Made by a program: the position numbers and the translations under genes
Part shown: piece by piece, positions 11,457-22,564 of the stretch
Layout: each line of letters opens with the position of its first letter
Position numbering within the stretch: the stretch's first letter is position 1
The notes under the pieces: generated by a model
What the model was told of the DNA's origin: nothing
The model's input: only the letters and a program-made list of their open reading frames with translations
Database searches by the model: none
DNA from: Azadirachta indica
Lineage: Eukaryota > Streptophyta > Magnoliopsida > Sapindales > Meliaceae
NCBI GenBank assembly: GCA_022749755.1
Contig: CM040442.1
Span: 15,660,457-15,724,456 of the forward strand
Reading direction: 5' to 3'
DNA length: 64,000 nt

Positions 11457-12306
11457 TGATACGAACCCCGAGTATATTAAACTTGAGACCCAATATCTTT
11501 ACGCATGGAAGCAACTTCTTGGAAAGCTAAATCAGATTCACCCAAGTCTGTAACCCAATTTCAACTTGTGAAATAGAACCTTAGAATAAATACCCTCAAA
11601 GTAATTAGCTTTGATTGTAAGAACCTTGATTCAAGCAAGAATCAAAATAAGAGAAAACACTCTCAATTTAATTTCATTCAAGAAAAGTAATTGCTGCCTC
11701 CATGGGAATATGTGGTTGAATATATAAGGGTACAGGAGATAAGTAACCCTAATTGGAGTGTTTGGCCACAAAATTAAACTTATTCTAACTTTAAATAAAA
11801 TAAACTGAATTTGGGCTTAATAATTACCATTAACAGCTCAAACACATAACAAATTATAAATATATGTTTATAAATAAGACTAAAATAAATGATGGGCTTG
11901 AACAGCAACTTAGCCCAAATTGGCACATGGAATCCGAAACTTGCATCATGATGACGATCTGATTCGAACTGCAATTAAAAGAACTTGAACATGCTTGCTT
12001 AGCCTTGAGACATCGTTCGAATATGGTCTTATACAAATTTGAGAAGTTGAATTCCGTAGAAGCTTTAATCTTCAGGTTTTGCCTTCTTGTACTTGTGTCA
12101 ATGTTACTAAGCTCTGATTATTGTCTTGAAGTCCAAGCTTGATATTTGACTCTTTCTTACACTCTTGAATTGTTGTAAGATCATCCCACAAACCTTGAAT
12201 CATCCCATTCAATGCATCTTTGAATTTCTTCATTCTTGCTCTTGTAACGGGACCATTAGGTAGCTGAATTGGATCATTGCTTTTGTGTGCATCCGTATTT
12301 GCATCA
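11457..12306 (-). repeat. C1 5' LTR (850 bp)
   Basis: A complete LTR: element strand starts 'tgatgcaaatacgg' at 12306 and ends 'ggggttcgtatca' at 11457. It contains a copy of the pol C-terminal coding segment ([13 protein letters not shown]…, about 12295-12090). It also has a TATA-like 'ttatatatt' near 11720. Right flank is the TTATG duplication. Confidence 0.93.
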
Positions 12307-12311
12307 TTATG
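12307..12311. repeat. Target-site duplication TTATG, right copy (C1)
   Basis: Matches 5156-5160 exactly. The B gag frame resumes immediately after it. Confidence 0.88.
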
Positions 12312-12399
12312 TTGAAGTGTGACATTGTTAAGCCGAAAGAACAAACAATAGGTTGTTATTTAGGAGGATTGAGACCAGAAATTGGAAATATAATGCAAC
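12312..12399 (+). pseudogene. gag: Family B gag, continuation after C1
   Basis: The frame that stops at 5160 continues here: …LKCDIVKPKEQ, then YLGGLRPEIGN. This is the conserved gypsy Gag segment around 'ARYLGGLRPEI'. It ends abruptly at a chimeric LTR at 12400. No further B sequence follows, so the remainder of this B element has been lost. Confidence 0.85.
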
Positions 12400-12623
12400 T
12401 GATGTAAACAAAATTGCGCAACCACATAAACAAGAGTAGAAACTCGCACATAAGGCTAGAGACACTCACTTGCAGCATTTATATGATTCGCTAAGCGTGC
12501 TGAGTGGGCCGATACCAAGAGCTAGAACCAAGACATTGCAAAGTGCCTTAAATAGACTAATTAGGTTGCTTCCATGCGTAAAGATATTGGGTCTCAAGTT
12601 TAATATACTTGGGGTTCGTATCA
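12400..12623 (+). repeat. Chimeric D/C LTR (224 bp)
   Basis: The first ~150 bp ('tgatgtaaacaaaattgcgc' onward, including the region coding for the TRARTK-like segment) match the start of a family D LTR. From 'ggttgcttccatgcgtaaag' (about 12551) to 'ggggttcgtatca' the sequence is the end of a family C LTR. There is no target duplication (left gcaac, right catca). The right side joins family A integrase directly. It records recombination between LTRs of two families. Confidence 0.82.
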
Positions 12624-12625
12624 CA

Positions 12626-12967
12626 TCATTGTAGCTCCAAACAGTAGGAGAGAAGCGTTTACTTCAACTTAATGAGTTAGAAGAGATTCGGAATGAAGCC
12701 TGCGAAAATGCAAAAATTTACAAAGAACGCATTAAGCGTTATCATGACAAAGGCCTAATTCATAAATCTCTTTATCCTGAAATGAATGATCTTTTGTTTA
12801 ACTCTCGTCTTAAATTATTTTCAGGAAAGTTGAAGTCAAAATGGTGTGGATTATTTCCAATAGTCCAAGTCTTTCCTTATAGAGCAGTAGAATTGTTAAA
12901 AACAAAGACTCAAACAACATTTAAAGTAAATGAACATCGTGTGAAGTCTTATTTAGAAGGAGTTTAG
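12626..12967 (+). pseudogene. Family A integrase C-terminus
   Basis: The open stretch reads GEKRLLQLNELEEIRNEA, then KIYKERIKRYHDKG, then NSRLKLFSGKLKSKWCG and VKSYLEGV before its stop. This is the C-terminal domain of Athila-type integrase. The remainder of gag-pol lies nowhere upstream; the chimeric LTR replaces it. The stop at 12966 probably is the natural end. Confidence 0.85.
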
Positions 12968-13920
12968 AACAAAAGAGAGGTTGAATGAATTGAATTGTTC
13001 AACCCTCAACAAGAAAAGGCAACGTCTTGCTAAGACGTTAAAGAAAATGCTTGGTGGGAGGTAACCCATTCATATTTGGTAGTATCTTAGCCTTTTCTTT
13101 TCTATTTAACTTCTTTTCTATTTGTCTCATTAATGCTTTCCTAATTTAAACTATATTTTAAACATTGAGGACAATGTTTAATATAGGTTTGGGGGTGGGG
13201 TTTTAGTGTATTTGAAAGATTTTAAGTGTGTTTTAATATTTTTATTTGTTTTGAACTATATAGTTATAAAAACTAAAAATTAAAAAAAAATGAGAATTTG
13301 ATGATAGGTGCACATATTATTGAGTTCTTATAACTTTGTTTTATATTTTATCCACAAATTCTTATCCTCACCTTACCCAATAACCTCATTACAACTCAAT
13401 AAAAAAGTCTTACGTTGATCTTGTGTATCATATGATTACTTTGCATTCATTGTTAGGAAAATCAAGTTGTTAGTATTCCATTCATGAGATCAACGTCATT
13501 ATATCAGAAATAATGTATTCTTCATTTTGTATGTGAACTTTGTTTTCTATTAAAAATTTAAGCTTGATGCTTGTCTCATATACGGTTTATTTATAAACCA
13601 AATTTTGAGTATATTTTTTTTTAAGAGTGACCACCTTTGTGAAGTTTGGAGTTGAAACATCAATGTATGCTATATTCTGATAATGTGAAGGGTGACAAGA
13701 GAGTGATAATTGATCTGACTATCACACACTATACATGAGCATAACTTCTAAAAAATTGTTAGCAATTGAATAAATTAGTGATTGACCTTATGTTTTGTTG
13801 CATTCTTTTTAAGCAATTAACATTTTGAGAAAGGAATTTTCACATGTATGTTGAGTCTTTTATTTTTATTTTTATTTTAGTTTAGCTCGAGAACTAGCAA
13901 AGTCGAGGTTTGGGGGAATT
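12968..13920 (+). other. Family A 3' non-coding region
   Basis: About 950 bp between the integrase stop and the LTR. It holds 'ttgaggacaatgttt' followed by 'ataggtttgggggtgggg' near 13164-13200, a hallmark of Athila 3' regions. It is collinear with 60040-61318. I see no env-like frame. Confidence 0.8.
13905..13918 (+). other. Polypurine tract of the family A element
   Basis: gaggtttgggggaa immediately before the LTR start; the same place reads 'aggtttggcgaaattt' at 61303. It is interrupted by three T. Confidence 0.6.
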
Positions 13921-15373
13921 TGGTAAATCAATATTTGTCCAAATATTTTGTTATATTCATGTCCTTTATTCATGTGTTTTATCTTAGAATTTTATTACTT
14001 TAAGCCTTGTTTTTTAATTAATTGTAAGAATTGTTGCAGAAAGTCTAAAAACAAACCTAAGATATTGGAAGGTTTGTATTTACTGAACATAGTCCGTATT
14101 TTTTAGCATAACTTTGTCCTCAATATTCGTATTTGGCTGATACAAAATAATTTGAAAATTAAATATAATGATTTACAACCCTACATTTCAAAAAGAAAGC
14201 AAATGTTGAAATTTTAAGGGTCAAAATTTTAACTGCAAGACAGACTTTTCTTAACATATGGAGTGAATTTTGAATAAGTTGTTGACCAAATAAGTAAAAA
14301 GGGATGGTTTTGGAGGTGCTGCTGGGCTCAGAACGAATTGGGGAAGGATTTGATGAATAAAAGGGTTTTCTGAAGAATGAGTTTTCCATTGGAGGAGGAG
14401 GATTGCTAGATTGAAGAGGAGGACATTCTTGCTGGGCAGAATTATCATCTTCTTCAAAAAAGCGAAGTTTTCTTTAAGTTTGTTTATTTTTCAAATATGT
14501 TTAGAACTTTTGTAATTAGATTCATAGATTTGAATTTAAGAATGAAAGTCTAAACATATTTTGGGAGTTTGGTTTTGCTATTGAAATGGTATTGAATATT
14601 TTGTGAAATGTGATTAATTAGAGATTGAGATTATTTCTTATTTATTGATCTGTATAATTTTGATTTTTGTTGTGGATTTGTCATCTATTATTTGTGATTG
14701 AAATTAATTTGAGAATTAAGGTGTTAGAAACATCATCTTATCTTAATTAAGCTCTTTTGAACAAGTATTTAAATTGAATCCATTGAGTTGATTTGATTTA
14801 AATGGTTAAATGATTTCTTTGTAACAATACAATTAATTAAGTAGAAGCCTCATATTAAGGATATATTTAATTAATTGTAAGTGAGAATTACCATAATCAT
14901 TGGAATTCTCTAGCTTTAGTGAAAAAATTAATAATTTAAATTACATAATGATTGTTTAATTCACCTTATATTTTAATACCAGATTAGATAATTAGCCAAA
15001 TCCCATCTAATTTCATTGAATTCAATATAATTTCATAGATTTCAAGTTCTTGTAATTTATCTATTTAATTACTTCATTTGGAATATTCTGAAATTATCAT
15101 TTGATTGCATTAGAATATTTACGATTTTATATTTGCTTAAATTAGTAATTAACGGAAAACAATAGAATTTAAATCACTTCACTTGGAATAATTTGAAATT
15201 GTCATTTAATTGCTTTAGAGTATTTACAATTTGATATTTGCTTAAATTAGTAATTAATAGGAAATAATAAAGATTTAAACCATTACAATTCTGCGAGAGA
15301 TCGATCTCTGAGTGAACTTATCGTCAGCTATTAATGATTCGTGCACTTGCGAGCATTTAAAATTTGCACATCA
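13921..15373 (+). repeat. Family A 3' LTR (1453 bp)
   Basis: Starts 'tggtaaatcaatatttgtcc' (usual start tgataaat) and ends 'aaaatttgcacatca'. It matches the LTRs at 54757 and 38421 (reversed). A B LTR fragment follows directly. The inverted copy at 38421 shows the same junction, so the two are paralogous by inverted duplication. Short frames inside (for example 14159-14389 minus) recur only because the LTR recurs. Confidence 0.9.
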
Positions 15374-15934
15374 AATCTCAACTTTAAACCTACTTGATTT
15401 CAATACTACATACTCGAAGCCTTTATATAGACTCTTAAAAGAAATGTCAAAGGTTAGGCCAACAACTATTAGAAATCTTAATGGTTAGGCTAACAACCAT
15501 TACCTAATTTTGACAAATAAATACAAACATTTAAAATTCTTTGAAAATAAATCAAAATAGCTAAGACTTCAAATTATAACTTATCAAATTCTTCTATTAT
15601 CTAGAAATTAAACAAAACACATTGAATTTTAGCTAAAAAAATCTTTAAAATCACTGCATCCAGATTCTGCTTAGAAAATGAAAATGTTGTAAAAAAGTTG
15701 TTATAACTTTCTCTAGAGAACTTCAAATGGTAAACTGTAAAATTTTATAGAAAGCTTACTTCTTCAATTTTCTAGTGATACCAACCTCTTTCTGAAATAT
15801 TATTTCAGTGAATACAGTTTAAATTCTGAAATTACTCTTCTGACAGTATCTTTGGAACTTAATAAATTTGGGTAATCTTCTTGAACTTATTGTCACTTAA
15901 GTTTTGCTCTTGATGTTTGGACACTCCCATGTCA
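15374..15934 (-). repeat. Family B LTR fragment, reversed
   Basis: B LTR start portion on the minus strand: it ends at 15934 with 'cactcccatgtca', the reverse of the LTR start. It includes the 'ggttaggccaacaac' motifs. Left it is broken by the family A LTR, right it meets satellite. Both junctions recur inverted at 37880-38420. Confidence 0.88.
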
Positions 15935-16756
15935 AAGATGCATGTCTTTTTATTCACCACAGGATGATGATTTTTACAATGCATTTCATTTCAAAAACAA
16001 AAAGAGTGAAAAATGAACGATTTTCGGAGACAAAATTGTCAAACGAAAAACGGGCGCAAAAAAAAATGGTTTTGTTTCATGATGGAATGCATGTCTTATT
16101 ACTAACTGTGGTATGACGATCGTTACAATACTTTCCATTTCAAAAATGGAAAAGTCGGAAATATACGATTTTTGACAACGAAATTGTCAAACGTGAAACG
16201 AGCACAAAAAAAATAGTTTCGTTTTGAGACAGGACGCATGTCTTGTTATTCATCGTAGCGTCACGATCGTTGCAATGTATTTCTATTCGAAAAGGAAGGA
16301 GTCGCAAATGTTCAATTCTCGGGAACAAAATTGTCAAACGCGAAACGGGCATAAAAAAATGACTTCATTTTGAGATGGGATACATGTTTTGTTACTCACC
16401 GTAGCATTACGATCATCAAAATGCATTTCATTTAAGAAATGGAAGAGTCAGAAATGTACGATTTTCGGGAACGAAATTGTCAAACGCAAAACAGGTGCAA
16501 AAAAACAGGTTTCGTTTCAAGAAGGAATGCATTTCTTGTTACTCACCATGGGGTGGCAATTGTTACAATGCATTTCATTTGAAAAATGGAAGAATAAAAA
16601 ATGTACAATTTTCGGAGACGAAATTGTCAAACGCGAAACGGGCACAAAAAAATGGTTTCGTTTCAAGACGAGATGCATGTCTTGTTTCTCGCCATAGTGT
16701 GACAATAATTACAATGCATTTCTATTAAAAAACAGAAGAGTCAGAAATGTACGATT
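15935..16756 (-). repeat. 147-bp satellite, block 2 (orientation 2)
   Basis: About 5.6 monomers, opposite to block 1. Rare variants 'aaacgaaaaacgggc', 'tcttattactaac' and 'acaatactttccatttc' appear in the same order as in the reverse complement of 37.4-37.88 kb. A subtype III monomer ('tttctattcgaaaa') is present near 16280. Confidence 0.93.
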
Positions 16757-17974
16757 TGATAAATTAATATTTATCCTAGTATTTTATTATGTTTATGTCC
16801 TTTATTCATGTATTTTATTTTAGAATTTTATTACTTTGAGCTTCTTTTTATGACTTATAAGAATTATTGTAGAAAGCCTAAAAACAAACCAAAGATACTG
16901 AAAGGCCCGTATTTGTTAAACATAATTCGTATTTTCTAGCATAACTTTGTCTTCAATACTTGTATTTGGGTGATACAAAATAATTTGAAAACTAGACATA
17001 ATGATTTACAACCCTACATTTTAAAAAGAAAGCAAATGTTGAAGTTTTAAGGGACAAAATTTCAGCTGGAAAGAAGATAACTGGAAGACAGACTTTCCTT
17101 GACATGTGAGAGTGAATTTTGAATAAGTTATTGACAAAATGAGTAAACGAAGGACTTTAGGGGTACTGCTGGGTAGAGAACGAATTAGGAAAGGATTTGA
17201 TAAAAAAGAGGGTTTTATAAAGAGGGAGTTTCCATTGGAAGGGGAGGATTGCTGGATTGAAGACGAGGACATTTTCTTCAAAACTTGGTGGTGAACCTTC
17301 AAAAAGTGTAAACATATTTTGGAAGTTTGGTTTTACTATTGAAATGTTATTGAATATTTTGTGAAATGTGATTAATTAGAGGTTGAGATTATTTCTTATT
17401 CATTAATCTGTATAATTTTAATTATTTGTTGTGGATTTACTATCTATTATTTGTGATTGAAATTAATTTGAGAATTAAAATATTAGAAACATCATCTTAC
17501 CTTAATTAAACTTTTTTGAACAAGTATTTAAATTAAATCCATTGAATTGGCTTGATTTAAATGGTTAAATGATTTTCTTATAACAATACAATTAATTAAG
17601 TAGAAGTCTCATATCAAGGATATATTTAATTAATTGTAAGTGAGAATTACCATAATCATTGGAATTCTCTAGCTTTAGTGGAAAACCCAATAATCTAAAT
17701 TACATAATTCACCTAATATTTCAACAAAATTCCATTGATTTCATTGAATTCAACAAAATTTTATTGATTTCAAGTTCTTGTAATTTACCTTTTTAATCAC
17801 TTCAATTGGAATAATCTGAACTTGTTATTTGATTGTATTAGAATATTTATGTTTGCTTAAATTAGTAATAAGCATTTAAACTATTACAATTCCACGAGAT
17901 ATCGACCTTGGAGTGAAGTTATCATCAGTTATTAATGATTCTTGCACTTGCGAGCATTTAAAATTTGCATATCA
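16757..17974 (+). repeat. Solo family A LTR in satellite (1218 bp)
   Basis: Begins 'tgataaattaatatttatcc', ends 'aaaatttgcatatca', with no internal region. Satellite is continuous on both sides: 'gtacgatt' before, 'gattttcagg' after, sharing gatt (gattt if the first T is counted as shared). This fits a target duplication left by LTR-LTR recombination. Its left junction recurs inverted at 36479/36480. Confidence 0.87.
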
Positions 17975-18910
17975 GATTTTCAGGAACAAAATTGTCAATC
18001 ATCAAACGGTCGCAAAAAAATGGTTTCGTTTTGAGATGGGATGCATGTCTTGTTACTCACCGTGGCGTAACTATCATTACAATGCATTTCATGTAAAAAT
18101 GAAAGAGTCAGAAATGTATGATTTTCGATGACAAAATTGTCAAACGCGAAATAAGCGGAAAAAAATAGTTTGGTTTCGAGACGAGATGTATGTCTTTTTT
18201 CTCACCATGGCATGACAATCCTTAAAATGCATTTCTATTTGAAAATGGAGGAGTCAGAAATGTACGATTCTCGGGAACGAAGTTGTCAAACGTAAAACGG
18301 GAGGAAAAAAATGGTTTCGTTTCGAGACGGGACGCATGTCTTGTTACTCACTATGGCATCACGATCATTACAATGCATTTCATTTAAAAACCAGAAGAGT
18401 CACAAATAAACAATTTTCAGGGATGAAATTATCAAATGCAAAACGGGCGAAAAAATATGTTTTCATTTCGACACGGGACATGTGTCGTTACTCACCGTGG
18501 GGTGACGATCATTACAATGTATTTCATTTCAAAATGAAAGAGTCGGTAATGTATGATTTTCGTGGACGAAATTGTCAAACGCGAAATGGGCGCAAAAAAA
18601 TGGTTTCGTTTCAAGATGGGACGCATGTCTTTTTACTCAACGTGGTGTGATGATCATTATAATGCATTTTATTTCAAAAATGGAAGAGCTAGAAATGAAC
18701 GATTTTCAGGAACGAAATTGTGAAACGCAAAACGGGCCAAAAAAATGATTTCCTTTCGGGACAAGATGCGTCTTGTGACTCACCATGGCGTTATGATTGT
18801 TACAATGTATTTCTTTTAAAAAACGGAACCGTGGGAAATGTATGATTTTAGGGACGAAATTGTCAAACACAAAACGAGCGCAAAAAAATGTTTTCATTTC
18901 GAGACGAGAC
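17975..18910 (-). repeat. 147-bp satellite, block 3 (orientation 2)
   Basis: About six monomers continuing block 2 after the solo LTR. Contains a subtype III monomer near 18230 ('tttctatttgaaaatggagg'). Confidence 0.92.
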
Positions 18911-19621
18911 TGATACTTAAAAATGGAGGTTTGTGGGAAAATTAACATTTGCTAAGGAAAAATAGGTTATGAAGCTCTTTTCCAGATATTAACAATAAAG
19001 GGATACAAAAACATCACCCAAAAATTGTTATTAAAGGTTGTAGAGTTTTAAATAAAACACTCACCACTCTATAAAAAATTCTCCAAGAGATACAGAGTAT
19101 AAAATACAAGAATTTTAATAAACTCAACTTCAAAATCACTTGATTTCAATACAAATATTAGAAATCTCAATGGTTAGGCCAACAACCATTACCTAACTTT
19201 GACAAATGAATACAAATATTTAAAATTCTTTGAAAATAAACCGAAACAGCTAAGACTTTGAATCACAACTTACCAAATCCTTCTATCATCTAGAAATTAA
19301 ATAAAACACATTGAATTTAAGCTAAAAAATCTTTAAAATCCATGCATCCAGATTTTACTTTGAAAATGAATATGTTGTGAAGTAATTGTCATAACTTTCT
19401 CTATAGTACTCTAAATGTTAAACCGTACAATTTTAAAGAAAGCTTACTTCTTCAACTTTCTAATGGTACCAACCTTTTTCTGAAATATAACTTCAGTAAA
19501 TATAGTTTAAATTCTGAAATTACCCTTTAACAGTGTCTTCACAACTTAGTAAATTAGGGTAATCTTCTTGAACTTATTGACACTTAAGTTTTGCGCTTGA
19601 TGTTTGGACACTCCCGTGTCA
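18911..19621 (-). repeat. Family B 3' LTR (711 bp)
   Basis: Element-strand start 'tgacacgggagt' is at 19621. The other end, 'tgatacttaaaa' at 18911, abuts satellite. It is preceded on the element strand by a coding polypurine tract (ctaggggagat, 19622-19632). Confidence 0.86.
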
Positions 19622-20253
19622 ATCTCCCCTAGTTGAAAAAGATTCATCCTTGAATCTATATTGTTGTGATCCTCATAGTATAGAGATAAATCCGAAACGT
19701 TGTATATAAATGAAACACTATAACTTTCTGGCAACTCAATCTTGTAAACATTTTCTCCAATTCGTTGCAATACCCTAAATAGTCCATCAGCTTTAAACTT
19801 GATTTTAGCATATTTTTCAGTTAGAAAACATGCTTTTCGAAGATGTATCCAAACCAAATCTCCTTCCTTGAACTCAACATGCTTGCCATGTTTGTTTGCA
19901 GAAAGTCGCTCCTTCTCATTTTGTTTTAAAATTCTATTACGAACTTGCTCATGAAGCTTTTTGATACTCTTAACTCTATTTTCAGCATCTCCGCTAAAGT
20001 ATTGATGAATTGGAAGAGGAACTAAATCCATTGGACCAATAGGATTTTTACCATAAACTATCTCAAAAGGACTTTGACCAGTAGATTGGCTAGTTGATCG
20101 ATTACAAGCAAATTCAATTTGAGGCAAAATAACATCCCATTGTCAGATATTCTTACCAACATAACTTCATAAAAGATTTCCCAAACTCTGATTTGTCACT
20201 TATGTTTGACCATCAGTTTGAGGATGATGAAAAGAGCTAAAATTGAGACTAGT
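19546..20253 (-). pseudogene. pol: Family B integrase C-terminal part
   Basis: The open frame 19546-20127 reads [27 protein letters not shown], the end of the gypsy integrase core and its SPFEIVYG hinge. It continues with KEGDLVWIHLR and a YNVSDLS end module. Upstream to 20253, with a frameshift, is the FHHPQTDGQT region around the catalytic Glu. The frame passes the PPT (…QLGEIDTG…) and ends 76 bp inside the LTR, as in C and D. RT, RNase H and gag are missing: the next sequence is the end of another B LTR. Confidence 0.86.
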
Positions 20254-20496
20254 TGATACCGGATAATAGGGGTTTGTGTGGGGATTTAGGTTTTTTACTA
20301 AATAAGGGTTGAAACAAGTTCTCTTCCTAAGGTTTACAATAAATGGGATACAAAAACACCACCCTAATTTGCTGTCAAAGGTTGTAGAGCTCAAAAAAAT
20401 ACTTACCATTCTATGAAAATTTTTCAAGAGATACAGAATATAAAACACACGAATTTTAACTAAACTCAACTCAAAACAACTTTATTCCAATTCATC
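20254..20496 (-). repeat. Family B LTR, terminal 243 bp
   Basis: Starts 'tgataccggataatagg', the reverse complement of the B LTR end, and runs to about 'ttccaattcatcaaaac'. It is joined directly to integrase, so a deletion removed PBS to mid-pol plus most of the 5' LTR. Confidence 0.8.
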
Positions 20497-22354
20497 AAAA
20501 CACAAAACGAGCGCAAAAAAATGGTTTCGTTTTGAGACAGGACGCATGTTGTTTACTCACCGTGGTGTGACGATCATTACAGTGCATTTCATTTCAAAAA
20601 CGAAAGAGTTGGCAATGTACGATTTTCGGGGACCAAATTGTGAAACTCGAAATGGAGGCAAAAAACAACTTTGTTTCGAAACAAGAAGCACATCTTGTCA
20701 CTCAACCTGGCGTGACGATCATTACGGTACAATTTACAACGAAAACGGAGGAGTCAAAAGTGTGCTATTTTCAAGGACGAAATTGTCAAACGCAAAACAG
20801 TCATAAAAATTTGTTTCATTTTGAGACGGGACACATGTTTTGTTGCTCACCGTAGTGTGATGATTGTTACAATGCATTTTATTTTAGAAAAGGAGGAGTC
20901 AGATGTGTACGATGTTCGGGAATGAAAATTTCAAATGCAAAACGAGCGCAAAAGAAAGGTTTCATTTTCGGACAGGATGCATATCTTGTTTCTCACCATG
21001 GCATGGCAATTGTTACAATGCATTGCATTTCGAAAATGGAGGAGTCAGAAATGTACGATTTTCGGAAACAAAATTGTCAAACGCAATATGGGCTCAAAAA
21101 ATGGTTTCGTTTCAAGACAAGATGCACGACTTGTTATTCACCGTGGTGTTATAATCGTTATAATGCATTTCATTTAAAAAACAGAAGAGTTGAAAATGTA
21201 CAATTTCGGGGACCGAATTGTCAAATGCAAAACGGATGCAAAAAATGACTTTGTTTCAAAACAAGATGCATGTCTTACCACTCAACCTAGCGTGAAGATC
21301 ATTATGGTGCATTTTATAAAGAAAACAAAGGAGTAAAAAATGTGCGATTTTTTGGGACAAAATTGTCAAACACAAAACGGGAGCAAAAAAATGGTTTCAT
21401 TTCTAGATCGGACGCATGTCTTGCTATTTACCATGGCGTGATAATTGTTACAGTACATTTCATTTGAAAAAGGCAAAAAGGCAAGAGTTGGAAATGTACG
21501 ATTTTCGAGGACAAAATTGTCAATGCAAAAAAATTTTTTTGTTTCAAGACGAGACGCATGTCTTGTTACTTACCATGGTGTGATGATTGTTGCAATGCAT
21601 TTCATTTTAGAAATAGAGGAGTCGAAAATGTACGATTTTCAGGGATGAAATTGTCAAATGCAAAGCGGGTGCAAAAAAATTGTTTCCTTTCAAGACGGAT
21701 GCATGTCTCATTACTCAACATGGTGTGACGATTGTTGCAATGAATTTCATTTCTGAAACGGAGGAGTTGGAAATGTACAATTTTCGGGAACGAAATTTTC
21801 AAATGCAAAACGGGCACAAAAAAATAGTTTCGTTTTGAGACAAGACGCATGTCTTGTTATTCACTGTCGTGTGATGATCGTTACAATGCATTTCATTTAA
21901 AAACCGGAAGAGTTAGAAATATACAATTTTTGGGGATGAAATTGTCAAACGCAAAACGGGCGCAAAAGAGTAGTTTCGTTTCGACATGGGATGCATGTCT
22001 TGTTACTCACTGTAGCATGATGATTGATTATAACACATTTCATTTAAAAAATGGAAGAGTGGGAAATGTACGATTTTCGGGGACGAAATTGTCAAATGCA
22101 AAATAGGCCCAAAAAAATTGTTTCATTTCGAGATGGGACGCATGTCTTCTTACTTATCGTGGGGTGGTGATTATTACAATGCATTTTATTTTGAAAACGG
22201 AGGAGTCAAAAATGTATGGTTTGCGGGGACAAAACTGTCAAATGCAAAACAGGCGCAAAAAAATGGTTTCGTTTTGAGACGAGACGCATATCTTTTTACT
22301 CATCATGGTGTTATGATCATTACAATACATTTCATTTCAAAACCGGAAGAGTTG
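20497..22354 (-). repeat. 147-bp satellite, block 4 (orientation 2)
   Basis: About 12.6 monomers. Subtype II monomers at about 20690-20770 and 21250-21330 ('cactcaacctggcgtgac', 'tacaacgaaaacggagg') lie among subtype I. One monomer near 21480 carries a small 'ggcaaaaaggcaagag' insertion. Confidence 0.93.
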
Positions 22355-22520
22355 GATGGTAAGAATGCAGAATGCCATATTTTTCTCCCTTAATTTTTTA
22401 GTTCTTTATGTTTATTTAGTTCTTAAATGTACTCATTATTCTCATATTTTGATTCAGGATGCAAATGAAGACATTAAGTGTAAAAGGAAGCTAATTGCAG
22501 GATTTTGGACAGAGATTTGA
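22355..22520. other. Unplaced 166-bp segment, possible host gene scrap
   Basis: It matches neither the satellite nor the LTRs seen here. It has a splice-like layout on the plus strand: donor 'ggtaagaatgc' at 22358, a T-rich tract, and acceptor 'ttttgattcag' ending at 22457. A 60-bp stretch then translates as DANEDIKCKRKLIAGFW. This could be a captured gene fragment or part of an unrecognised repeat. It abuts a family D LTR stub. Confidence 0.35.
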
Positions 22521-22564
22521 TGTTCTCCTCTTGTTTATGTGGTTGCAAAACTTCATTTACATCA
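22521..22564 (-). repeat. Family D 3' LTR stub
   Basis: Only the first ~44 bp of the D LTR survive (element strand 'tgatgtaaatgaagttttgc…' from 22564). It is preceded on that strand by the polypurine tract aagagggggagaa (22565-22577). Confidence 0.72.

Larger units (their letters stand above)
5161..12306 (-). mobile_element. C1: nearly complete family C Ty3/gypsy retrotransposon inside family B gag
   Basis: In element order (right to left): 5' LTR 11457-12306, PBS 11442-11453, leader, gag 10611-8756 with two frameshifts, pol 8759-5790, coding PPT 6004-6017, 3' LTR. The TTATG duplication flanks it and the host gag frame is continuous across it, so it is a genuine insertion. The LTRs differ at only about a dozen positions by eye over ~815 bp, making C1 the youngest-looking element here. 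The last 36 bp of the 3' LTR are missing and replaced by an inverted copy of 30 bp from that LTR's own start (5161-5190). No canonical chromodomain is seen. The C-terminal Gly-Pro-Val-Thr-Arg-Ala-Arg segment suggests a CRM-related chromovirus, not proven. Confidence 0.93.

Noticed and set aside
14159..14457. Short minus-strand frames (MENSFFRKPFYSS…, MKKMIILPSK…) that recur at 17021, 30188 and 54979
   Set aside because: They are the same place in the family A LTR, recurring because the LTR recurs. Copies carry different frameshifts and there is no known domain.
19546..19621. Separate small gene at the B LTR start
   Set aside because: It is the tail of the integrase frame crossing the PPT, parallel to families C and D.
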